This document shows positions 1 to 5,078 of a stretch of 5,078 nucleotides of DNA, piece by piece. Source of the DNA: HB2-32-21 sp003448675 (GTDB taxonomy: Bacteria; Pseudomonadota; Gammaproteobacteria; Pseudomonadales; Porticoccaceae); NCBI GenBank assembly GCA_041584755.1, contig JBFHDK010000112.1, positions 1 through 5,078 of the forward strand. Direction: 5' to 3'. The position numbers and the translations under genes are program-made. Under the pieces are notes generated by a model that saw only the letters and a list, made by a program, of their open reading frames with translations, was not told where the DNA came from and made no database searches. Position 1 is the first letter of the stretch. Each line of letters starts with the position of its first letter.

Positions 1-552
1 GGTGACATTGACAGAGGTGTATTCCATGATCCGATCCAGCTTGCCGCCTTCACTGCGCAACCAGGTCACCATGGGCATGTCATAGTCATTTGCGCCTGGC
101 CGCCAGAGCATATTCTGGATGACTTTTTGGCCGGCCTGGGGGTCATCGGGGGCAATTTCCGGGAAGGGATAACCGCCGCCGGTGAAACCAATTAGCGTAC
201 CAGTTTCATCGACACTGAAATCCTTATCCGCCTTCTCGCCACCCCAGTCATCGGGCGCGGGATAGTGACGGGTGGGAGTAATTTCCATATCCATGTCGTC
301 GAAAAAATAGTATTCCCAGGCGGTGTGGGGAATGTATTTTTCCAGGAGTGCGCGATCCTTGATGCCCAGGTGTTGATTGGGTGCAACTTCCTCACTGGCA
401 ACAGGAGCGTTATCAATCCAGTTACGCAAGGACTGGTAGCTTTGGTCCTTGCTTGCCTGGGCTGGGTTGGACAGTGCCATGAGCGCAATCAAGGGTGCGG
501 TGTGGATTAAGCATGTGCTAGAAGCGTTTGATTTTTTGAAAAATGTGTTCAT
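1..552 (-). CDS. DUF1329 family exported protein, N-terminal part
   Basis: The frame is open from an ATG at 552 to the left edge, giving 184 residues with the C-terminus missing. Residues 1-33 look like a Sec signal peptide: a KK-containing start, a hydrophobic stretch around 18-28 (APLIALMALSN) and an AQA|S cleavage site. The mature part carries the DUF1329 hallmark GYPFPEIAPDDPQAGQK at about 127-143, preceded by a Thr/Gly-rich strand. DUF1329 proteins usually run to about 400-460 residues, adopt a LolB/LolA-like outer-membrane fold and often lie near DUF1302 and RND-type export genes. Their exact role is unsettled. No partner gene is visible here. The ribosome site is weak (AGG about 11 bases upstream), but no other start keeps the signal peptide. 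A promoter candidate at 702-730 would give a leader of about 140 bases. I am confident of the family, not of a function. Confidence 0.85.
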   Translation of the reverse strand, partial: MNTFFKKSNASSTCLIHTAPLIALMALSNPAQASKDQSYQSLRNWIDNAPVASEEVAPNQHLGIKDRALLEKYIPHTAWEYYFFDDMDMEITPTRHYPAPDDWGGEKADKDFSVDETGTLIGFTGGGYPFPEIAPDDPQAGQKVIQNMLWRPGANDYDMPMVTWLRSEGGKLDRIMEYTSVNVT

Positions 553-701
553 AACTATGGGCCTGTATCAGTTTCGTTTTCCCGCGGCTTGAGCTATGCG
601 TTCCCTGCCGGCTGCTGTGGGCATCAGGTTTCAGGGTAAACAGCCATACCCGGTTCGGAAGTTATCTGTATTCGCGGGGGCGCTTACAACTTGGTTTTAT
701 A

Positions 702-730
702 AATATATTTCGATAGAAAATTTATATCAA
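702..730 (-). promoter_or_regulatory. Candidate sigma-70 promoter of the DUF1329 gene
   Basis: On the minus strand TTGATA (725-730) and TATATT (702-707) are separated by exactly 17 bases, and each matches the consensus at 5 of 6 positions. The stretch is strongly AT-rich and also holds an inverted pair, TATAAAT at 698-704 and ATTTATA at 720-726, that could be an operator overlapping the promoter. Transcription would start near 695. The call rests on sequence match and position alone. Confidence 0.45.
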
Positions 731-775
731 GCTGAATGTTATCCCGTACTTGAGTCGCAATAAATAGATGACTGC

Positions 776-794
776 TAATAATCGCCGATTATTA
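776..794. repeat. 9-base inverted repeat between cytochrome c and DUF1329 genes
   Basis: TAATAATCG (776-784) and CGATTATTA (786-794) are perfect inverted copies around a single C. The site lies 18 bases past the cytochrome c stop and upstream of the DUF1329 promoter candidate. The AT-rich stem and the lack of a T-tract make it a poor terminator, so a protein-binding site is the likelier reading. The same 9-mer recurs at 1308-1316 upstream of the cytochrome c gene. Confidence 0.4.
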
Positions 795-811
795 AAGAAG
801 CGCATTTTTGT

Positions 812-1273
812 TTAAGGTTTCGGTTCAGCCTGAATAGACTCAAGGTATTCAGTCAGAGCAAAAAATTGCATTCGTGTTTCCGCACCCGTGCTCTCCCTGC
901 GAAAGACCTTACCCCAGATTGGCATTTCCCGAGAGCCGTGGGCGGTCACCGGCAATTCACCTTCAAGGTATCGCTGTATTTTGGTGCGTGGAAACTTTCC
1001 GCCGTTGCGGGCGCTTAACCGTGTTAGGTCCGCGGGCGGGGTTGTCAGGGCTGGGCCCGCCGGACCGTCACCTTTGCCGGTCCAGCCATGACAAGAAACG
1101 CAAAAGCTCATGTAGAGATCGCGACCCCAATCCACGGCGGGGGTGTCGTCGGCGCCGCCAAGGGCTGTAGTGGGCAAGGTGAGGCTGAGTGCCATGAATA
1201 CCACAGCGTTGAAGCCCATGTTGCTGGACAAACGCCGCCGGCTCGTTTTCTGATTTAATTTGGTTGGTGCCAT
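812..1273 (-). CDS. Secreted monohaem class I cytochrome c
   Basis: This 153-residue protein carries one haem c site, CVSCH at residues 58-62, and a likely distal ligand, Met117, in the typical REMPIWG context. The haem-proximal GKGDGPAGPAL segment and the PADLTRL-ARNGGKFP stretch match small periplasmic cytochromes of the cytochrome_CBB3/class I type that shuttle electrons between membrane or periplasmic dehydrogenases and oxidases. An N-terminal hydrophobic segment (about 21-38, FNAVVFMALSLTLPTTAL) is a Sec signal peptide, or an anchor if uncleaved. Cleavage is likely near residue 40, leaving a mature protein of about 113 residues. The start is supported by AGGAG 5 bases upstream. A later ATG (residue 19) would also give a signal peptide but has no ribosome site. 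The gene stands alone, with spacers of 259 and 433 bases, so its redox partner cannot be named. A TTGACT at 1405-1410 could be a -35 box, but its -10 (TAGCCT) is poor. Confidence 0.88.
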   Translation of the reverse strand: MAPTKLNQKTSRRRLSSNMGFNAVVFMALSLTLPTTALGGADDTPAVDWGRDLYMSFCVSCHGWTGKGDGPAGPALTTPPADLTRLSARNGGKFPRTKIQRYLEGELPVTAHGSREMPIWGKVFRRESTGAETRMQFFALTEYLESIQAEPKP

Positions 1274-1294
1274 GACAACTCCTGAGTAGCTTGT

Positions 1295-1316
1295 AGCAAA
1301 TTTGCTTTAATAATCG
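1295..1316. promoter_or_regulatory. Palindrome and repeat motif upstream of cytochrome c gene
   Basis: AGCAAATTTGCT (1295-1306) is a perfect 12-base palindrome 22 bases upstream of the cytochrome c start codon. It overlaps CTTTAATAATCG (1305-1316), whose reverse complement occurs exactly at 786-797 on the other side of the gene. A regulator bound here would sit between promoter and ribosome site, or over the promoter. The regulator is unknown and the assignment as an operator is inference. Confidence 0.35.
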
Positions 1317-1418
1317 CGTATGGAAATATTGCTGTAGGTGTTCCCCAGCTTGTTCTTGCTATTAGGGATGGAATCAGACAAAGGCTAAAGATGGCAGCAC
1401 GCTAAGTCAATACTATAT

Positions 1419-1564
1419 TTAAAAAAGTCGATAAAGCATTTTGCTGTCGCGGTGCGGGTTTGGCGGTTGCTACCAGCAACGATGCCCCTGGTCTATCCCG
1501 TGCGACCAGCGCGCTGGAAATTTCCGATTTTGCCTTTAGCACACAGGTCATCACAGGGGGCTGA
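1419..1564 (+). pseudogene. Decayed cupredoxin (plastocyanin-like) gene fragment
   Basis: Two plus-strand frames together resemble the start of a small exported copper protein. The first (from 1419) reads LKKSIKHFAVA, a signal-peptide n-region and start of the hydrophobic core, but no ATG, GTG or TTG precedes it. After a frame change near 1450-1456 the second reads AGLAVATSNDAPGLS and then ALEISDFAFSTQVIT, followed by a TGA at 1562-1564. The ISDFAFS..VIT segment is the first conserved strand pair of cupredoxins, which normally continues with G(T/D)TVTWTN and copper-binding His/Cys residues. Those are absent, so no copper site remains. A further open stretch to the TAA at 1669-1671 (ending FDFATVPEQLPELFSPALH) is not recognisable as cupredoxin. 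No other gene is seen between 1565 and 1706. The fragment is divergent from the cytochrome c gene and convergent with the amidohydrolase gene. A sequencing error could explain one frame change, but not the missing start and the lost C-terminal half together. Confidence 0.5.
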
Positions 1565-1706
1565 GGGCTCTTGTGTGGCGACCAGTCAGCAATACTGCTT
1601 GTTTTGCCGAATTCGATTTCGCAACAGTCCCGGAACAACTGCCTGAGCTGTTTTCGCCCGCGCTACATTAAAAAGTAGGTCTTCCGCCGGCGGGTTGTTC
1701 GCTGGC

Positions 1707-3077
1707 TTACGAAGCCATGCCAAGATGATCAAAGTCCCGGGCAGGATAGGCGGCCAGCAAGGCGGTGGGGTCGTACTCCACCCCCCCTCGGTAAACCCGC
1801 TCAAGGCTGCGCAGATTGCGAACGTTACGGGAAGGGTCCTTGCCGAGCACGAGGATATCCGCGTAGCGTCCCGGTGCGATACTGCCCAGCTCATCTTCCT
1901 TGCGCAGGGCTGAAGCAGCCGAAGCGGTAATGGCTTTCAAAGCGGCCATATCGCCGATGGCGTCCGCTAGTAACTCTGCTTCCCGCCACAGGGCAAAACC
2001 GGGGGGTGGATAGGCGATACCACAGCAGTCGGTACCGCCGACGATAACGCCTCCCTTGTTGTGGAGCATGCGTACAGCTTCTTTTTGTTTCTCCAGCGCT
2101 TTTTTGCCGTTGCCTGGTGGGTAGCCGGTATGGATATCCCATTCTTCGCCTGCCTTGACGATTCTCGCCAGCGCCCGCTGGTGCTCCAGGCCGGTTCGAG
2201 GAATGTAAATGCGGTCGGTGTCCTTCAGGGCTTCCTCGAGGCCGATATTGTCGACCCAGAGCAGGTCGAGGGTGGTGCCCATTTTTACCTGCTTTTCAGC
2301 CATCAGGTCGAACAGTTCCTGGGCGCCAGGGCCCTCCAGGTCGGCCTCCTCCCAGCCCTTGAAAGTGACTTTCGGGAATTTGGAACTCATCATGGACATA
2401 TCCGGCCCGAAGCGCATTTCCGCCGGGCAGATATTGTTGTAGGGGGAAATCCACATATGCTCCAGGCCTTCAATGCCCAGGGTCACTGCTTCCAGCGCAG
2501 TGGTCGCGCCGATGTGGCCGGTGACCGGCACCCGTTTGTCGATGGCGCCGATACAGGCGCCCATGACGTCTGGAGTCATGGCGAAGTAGAGCTTGATGCC
2601 ATCGACGCCGGCATCGAGTAGTTGATTTATCTTGCCTGGGGCGGCCTCCACCGAGGGCACAGTCTCAAGGATTTCGGCAAAGGTGCCGGTGGGAAAACTC
2701 TTCTGATTGCCATCCAGCAGGGGGCCGCAGACGAATAGTCTTGGCCCCAGCACTTCACCTTTATTCAGCCGTTCGCGCAGGGTCAGCACCTTGTCCAGCT
2801 TGCCGCCCAGATCCCGGGCCGTGGTCACACCGGTGGCGATAAACAGCGACAGGTCGATGTCATCCACCAGAGTGGCGTGGACGTGAGTGTCGATCAGGCC
2901 GGGCATCACGGTTTTGCCGCTCAGATCGATCACCTCCACGTCGGGGCCGGAAGGGCCGGCGTCGTTGGAGATGGCTTTGATGCGATCGCCGCTGATGGTG
3001 ATGGATACGCCATCCCGGGCCTGATCGGCGATGCCGTCAATCAGTCTAACGTTACTGAGTATGATGTCTTTGGCCAT
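1707..3077 (-). CDS. Metal-dependent amidohydrolase, substrate unknown
   Basis: This 456-residue protein belongs to the amidohydrolase superfamily, in the imidazolonepropionase/prolidase-like group. It has a small N-terminal beta domain (1-57), then a TIM barrel opened by VMPGLIDTHVH. All expected metal ligands are visible: His65 and His67 (strand 1), Lys162 in GIKLYF (the usual carboxylated bridging lysine), His188 in TGHIGA, His207 in LEHMW and Asp350 in GGTDCCG. The C-terminus has the typical GSIAPGRYADILVLGKDP closing strand. A complete ligand set points to an active, probably binuclear enzyme that hydrolyses a cyclic amide, ester or C-terminal peptide-like bond. The substrate cannot be read from sequence. 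No signal peptide is seen, so it should be cytoplasmic. The start has GAGG 7 bases upstream. The gene stands apart by 335 bases upstream and 433 downstream. TATAAA near 3102-3107 on the minus strand is a possible -10 box, but its -35 is weak. Confidence 0.9.
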   Translation of the reverse strand: MAKDIILSNVRLIDGIADQARDGVSITISGDRIKAISNDAGPSGPDVEVIDLSGKTVMPGLIDTHVHATLVDDIDLSLFIATGVTTARDLGGKLDKVLTLRERLNKGEVLGPRLFVCGPLLDGNQKSFPTGTFAEILETVPSVEAAPGKINQLLDAGVDGIKLYFAMTPDVMGACIGAIDKRVPVTGHIGATTALEAVTLGIEGLEHMWISPYNNICPAEMRFGPDMSMMSSKFPKVTFKGWEEADLEGPGAQELFDLMAEKQVKMGTTLDLLWVDNIGLEEALKDTDRIYIPRTGLEHQRALARIVKAGEEWDIHTGYPPGNGKKALEKQKEAVRMLHNKGGVIVGGTDCCGIAYPPPGFALWREAELLADAIGDMAALKAITASAASALRKEDELGSIAPGRYADILVLGKDPSRNVRNLRSLERVYRGGVEYDPTALLAAYPARDFDHLGMAS

Positions 3078-3201
3078 GGTATTTCCTCATTGCTGAATAT
3101 TTTTATACTTGGCAGGCGAGGTGTGAATTGAGAAAAAATCGGCCACGCTGAGATGCGAAAGTTTTTCAAGTTATTTGGCTTTAGTTGTCGGCCCCATTCG
3201 G

Positions 3202-3298
3202 CCTGCCTAACCACGGTTCTGTCGCCGAGTATAGGGGAATCACGTCGACCAGGGCCAACGGGCCGCTGGGCAATACATATTTGCCGGGGTTAGGCAGG
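3202..3298. repeat. Folded inverted-repeat element upstream of amidohydrolase
   Basis: CCTGCCTAACC (3202-3212) and GGTTAGGCAGG (3288-3298) are perfect 11-base inverted copies. They enclose a GC-rich hairpin, CCAGGGCC (3249-3256) with GGCC-G-CTGG (3261-3269) around an AACG loop, and a smaller stem, GGCAA (3269-3273) with TTGCC (3281-3285). The two inner stems share one base. The shape is a closing stem with two inner hairpins, which could be a structured leader RNA, a small RNA or a small repeat element. It has no open reading frame and does not look like a tRNA. The rest of the spacer 3078-3412 holds only weak promoter-like sequence and a terminator-like hairpin. Confidence 0.45.
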
Positions 3299-3347
3299 AA
3301 GGAAACACTGGCGCTGGCTTCCTAAAGACACGGGCAGGAATAGAAAC

Positions 3348-3377
3348 CCGCCCGATTAATCGGTGGAAGCTGGGCGG
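3348..3377 (-). terminator. Terminator-like hairpin after the YeeE pair
   Basis: Read on the minus strand, 35 bases past the second YeeE-type stop codon, CCGCCC (3372-3377) pairs with GGGCGG (3348-3353), followed by GTTTCTATT. The 18-base loop includes most of a perfect palindrome, CCGATTAATCGG (3352-3363), which gives a competing fold or a protein site. The T-rich tail is short, so this is a weak intrinsic terminator at best. Confidence 0.3.
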
Positions 3378-3412
3378 ATGACCTGGACGGTGATTTTGGT
3401 CGGATTCGGGGG

Positions 3413-3844
3413 CTACAGGAATTTTGCCAGGGGTTTGGCCAAAAGCAGGCCGATTATCATCATTGGTACAAAAAGCAGCGTGGCGCTGTAGCCATAACTG
3501 AGCCCTGCGATTGCCGGGCCGGGACAGTAGCCCACCAGGCCCCAGCCGACACCAAAAAGCACGGCGCCGAAGATTAGCGCTTTATCGATATCGCGTCTGG
3601 TAGGGATGGAAAACGTGTCGGCGAACAGGGGAGCGGGGTTTTTCAAGATAAATGTATAGCCAATAAAAGTGACCAACAAGCCAGCGCCCATCACAAAAGC
3701 CAGTGTGGGATCCCATTGCCCGGTGAGATCGAGAAAACCCTGGACACGTTCGGTGTTAGTCATGCCGGAAACGGCCATGCCCATGCCAAAGACCAGGCCG
3801 GATGCTAGCGCGGAAGCCAAATTGCCCAATTTTTGTTTGCTCAT
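3413..3844 (-). CDS. DUF6691/YeeE-YedE membrane protein, second half of transporter
   Basis: This 143-residue inner-membrane protein is the C-terminal-half partner of a split YeeE/YedE (Sulf_transp) transporter. It opens with LASGLVFGMGMAVSGMTNT at about 13-31, followed by RVQGFLDLTGQWDPTLAFVMGAG, the signature of DUF6691 proteins. Four hydrophobic segments are seen at about 10-28, 46-66, 89-106 and 121-139. A GWGLVGYCPGPAIAGL motif holds Cys107, in the position of the conserved cysteines that, in the thiosulfate importer TsuA of this family, line the substrate path. The frame is open to 4024, but that extension reads through the upstream gene and is not hydrophobic. The ATG at 3844 begins the family's usual start, lies 4 bases after the upstream stop and has GGAG about 9 bases before it. 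Sulfur-compound uptake is the family role; the true substrate is not known. Confidence 0.87.
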   Translation of the reverse strand: MSKQKLGNLASALASGLVFGMGMAVSGMTNTERVQGFLDLTGQWDPTLAFVMGAGLLVTFIGYTFILKNPAPLFADTFSIPTRRDIDKALIFGAVLFGVGWGLVGYCPGPAIAGLSYGYSATLLFVPMMIIGLLLAKPLAKFL

Positions 3845-3848
3845 GGGG

Positions 3849-4268
3849 CTACGCTCCAAAACCGTGGCGAAGCAGAAATACGCAGGCGAAGCCCGCCGCC
3901 ATAAAGGTGCAGGTGGCAAGAATCGACCGTGGTGACAACCGGGAAATGCCGCAAATTCCATGGCCACTGGTACAGCCACTGCCCAGGCCGGTACCGAGAC
4001 CAACGAGGAGCCCTCCGGCCACAATCAACAGGGTGCTGGCATCAGGCTCCGGGGGTTTAAAATCCGAGGACACTAAAGGTGGAATGGCGCCGCCCAGAAA
4101 AACGCCGAGTATAAACAGTACCCGCCAAAGCCGTTCATGGGATGTTTCGGAAAAGGAACCGCTCAAAATACCACTGACACCGGCGATACGGCCTTTGAGG
4201 CCCATCATCATCACGGCGGCGACCCCTACCAGGGCGCCGCCGATACTGGCGTAAACAAAAGGATGCAT
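3849..4268 (-). CDS. YeeE/YedE family membrane protein, first half of transporter
   Basis: This 139-residue inner-membrane protein starts with a helix (about 4-24) and the motif GRIAGVSGILSG (26-37). Further hydrophobic segments lie at about 49-66, 79-98 and 115-134. The family signature GSGCTSGHGICGISRLSPRS (97-115) contains Cys99 and Cys106, the residue type thought to hand sulfur species across the membrane in YeeE/YedE proteins. In larger family members this half is fused to the next; here the halves are separate and probably assemble as one channel. The start is fixed by GGAG 5 bases upstream of the ATG at 4268. Such split pairs in other bacteria can sit with ArsR-type persulfide sensors and persulfide dioxygenases, but neither is visible here. 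The pair is co-transcribed with near certainty, given the 4-base gap. Confidence 0.9.
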   Translation of the reverse strand: MHPFVYASIGGALVGVAAVMMMGLKGRIAGVSGILSGSFSETSHERLWRVLFILGVFLGGAIPPLVSSDFKPPEPDASTLLIVAGGLLVGLGTGLGSGCTSGHGICGISRLSPRSILATCTFMAAGFACVFLLRHGFGA

Positions 4269-4578
4269 AAGTACTCCAGGTTATTTGGTGCTTTGCCTGC
4301 ATTAAGTCAGCAGTTGTAAGTCACATTTCAATCCAAAAAGGCAATCGGCAATCAAAAGCCAGCAACCCAGTACAATCGGATATATTGTGTGTCTTGCTAA
4401 TCAGAAGTTATTCGATCTTCAATGGGCGCCTGTTGTTGGTCTCCACATTAGCATATTATAAATACATAATACACCTTTCTTGCCAGGCTTTTTTGCTCAC
4501 CATGAGTGAATGCTGATTGCGGGTGCCTTGCGTCTTTTTGAAAAAGCAGGCTTCGTCCGGAATGTGAATGAGGTTCGG
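4269..4578. other. Spacer between panB and the YeeE pair
   Basis: No convincing gene lies here. The left part must carry the promoter of the YeeE pair, but I see no clear -35/-10 pair. Small features are a tandem 7-base repeat (GGCAATC at 4340-4346 and 4347-4353), an AT-rich inverted repeat at 4454-4471, and CTTTTT-G-AAAAAG at 4534-4546 just past the panB stop, which is too AT-only to be a good terminator. There is no trace of panC. Confidence 0.5.
4454..4471. promoter_or_regulatory. AT-rich inverted repeat, possible operator upstream of YeeE pair
   Basis: TATTAT (4454-4459) and ATAATA (4466-4471) are inverted copies around 6 bases. The minus strand also reads TATAAT at 4455-4460, a perfect -10 hexamer, but with only a poor -35 match upstream. 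ArsR-family sensors that control related sulfur genes bind AT-rich dyads, so an operator is possible. The site is 186 bases from the YeeE start, and no regulator gene is present. Confidence 0.25.
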
Positions 4579-5078
4579 TCACGTAAAGCCGTGCTCCGGC
4601 CTGGGGAATTCGCCGTTGCGCACCGCTTCGGCGTAGGCCTTCAGTGCTCCCTGGACATCCCCGGTATCGGCAAGAAAATTATGGGTGAACTTGGGAATCC
4701 GGGGTGAAAAGCCGAGCATATCGTAGAGCACCAGCACCTGGGCGTCCGTGCCCGGCCCGGCACCAATGCCGATAACCGGGATATTCAGGTGCTCGGTTAT
4801 GCGCGTTGCCAGTTCCGTCGGCACGCATTCAAGCACCAGCAGGTCGGCGCCGGCTTCCTGCAAAATGCAGGCGTCGTCAAAGATTGCCTGTGCCGCGTCA
4901 TCGCCTCTGCCCTGAACCTTGTAACCCCCCAGTTTGTTGACGGACTGGGGGGTTAGTCCCAGGTGACCGCACACGGGGATGCCCCGTTCAGCCAGACGGG
5001 CGACGGATTCTGATAGCCAGGCACCGCCCTCAAGCTTGACCATGTGCGCTCCCGCCTGCATAAGCCGGGCGGAATTCA
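4579..5078 (-). CDS. panB: Ketopantoate hydroxymethyltransferase PanB, C-terminal part
   Basis: PanB transfers a hydroxymethyl group from 5,10-methylene-tetrahydrofolate to 2-oxoisovalerate to make ketopantoate, the first committed step towards pantothenate and coenzyme A, in the cytoplasm. The frame is open to the right edge: 165 codons, beginning NSARLMQAGAHMVKLEGG, plus 2 bases. The roughly 100 N-terminal residues, with the two Mg-binding aspartates, lie outside. Near-identity to E. coli PanB from recall is clear at VCGHLGLTPQSVN, GGYKVQGRGD, LLVLECVP and IPVIGIGAG. In visible numbering Lys14 and Glu16 match E. coli Lys112 and Glu114 (metal), and Glu83 matches Glu181 (catalytic). The 67-residue spacing between the two glutamates is the same as in E. 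coli. The C-terminus, PEHGFT, is of normal length, so the gene appears intact. The internal ATG at 5061 is not the start. Confidence 0.96.
   Translation of the reverse strand, partial: NSARLMQAGAHMVKLEGGAWLSESVARLAERGIPVCGHLGLTPQSVNKLGGYKVQGRGDDAAQAIFDDACILQEAGADLLVLECVPTELATRITEHLNIPVIGIGAGPGTDAQVLVLYDMLGFSPRIPKFTHNFLADTGDVQGALKAYAEAVRNGEFPRPEHGFT

Noticed and set aside
192..488. 98-codon minus-strand open frame
   Set aside because: Out of frame with the DUF1329 protein, which has a signal peptide and the family motif. This one has neither.
874..1170. 98-codon plus-strand open frame
   Set aside because: Antisense to the cytochrome c gene, Arg/Pro/Cys-rich and without a domain.
1210..1250. 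Tat-like SRRRL in the cytochrome c N-terminus
   Set aside because: The twin-arginine consensus is incomplete, and c-type cytochromes are exported unfolded by Sec before haem attachment.
1684..1693. GC palindrome CCGCCGGCGG after the amidohydrolase stop as a terminator
   Set aside because: A hairpin here would have only a 3-bp stem with a 4-base loop, and the T-run starts about 8 bases too late.
1402..1894. Minus-strand open frames of 78 and 102 codons around the amidohydrolase 3' end
   Set aside because: One is antisense to the cupredoxin remnant and the other overlaps the amidohydrolase out of frame. Neither has a ribosome site or a recognisable motif.
2061..2621. 186-codon plus-strand open frame
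   Set aside because: It lies antisense inside the amidohydrolase gene, whose protein has all family motifs. The plus-strand translation has no recognisable domain.
3202..3298. tRNA reading of the folded element
   Set aside because: There is no anticodon arm, no T-loop consensus and the closing stem is 11 rather than 7 pairs.
3845..4024. N-terminal extension of the second YeeE-type gene
   Set aside because: The extra 60 residues overlap the upstream YeeE gene in another frame, are not membrane-like, and family members start at the MSKQK methionine.
3802..4254. 150-codon plus-strand open frame
   Set aside because: Antisense to the YeeE pair, with a Pro/Arg-rich translation typical of a shadow frame.

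Overview
The window looks like an ordinary chromosomal stretch of a Gram-negative bacterium, most likely a gammaproteobacterium and possibly a marine one. The evidence is a DUF1329 outer-membrane-type protein, a periplasmic class I cytochrome c, a split YeeE/YedE pair and a PanB that is very close to the E. coli protein. Base composition is moderate, with AT-rich intergenic regions. The taxonomic placement is inferred from gene content, not measured.

Every intact gene is on the minus strand, so transcription runs from high to low coordinates. In that order: the C-terminal 165 codons of panB (pantothenate and coenzyme A synthesis; its start lies beyond the right edge); about 310 bases of AT-rich spacer; a two-gene unit for the halves of a YeeE/YedE-type sulfur-compound transporter, 4 bases apart; a 335-base spacer holding a terminator-like hairpin and a structured inverted-repeat element; a cytoplasmic metal-dependent amidohydrolase with all metal ligands present; a 433-base spacer with the remains of a plus-strand cupredoxin gene; a secreted monohaem cytochrome c; and the N-terminal 184 codons of an exported DUF1329 protein that runs off the left edge.

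The spacers are long enough that only the YeeE pair is clearly an operon. The others look like separate transcription units. A good sigma-70-like promoter precedes the DUF1329 gene. Palindromes and a recurring 9-mer (TAATAATCG) surround the cytochrome c gene and may be regulator sites. No shared pathway joins the genes. The one local functional link is that the cytochrome c gene and the decayed cupredoxin gene, both periplasmic electron-carrier types, are divergently arranged.

I found no convincing new multi-gene system. The best leads are the cupredoxin pseudogene, which an ORF caller would miss because it is broken across two frames, and the folded element upstream of the amidohydrolase. 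I saw no tRNA, rRNA, CRISPR array, insertion sequence or attachment site.
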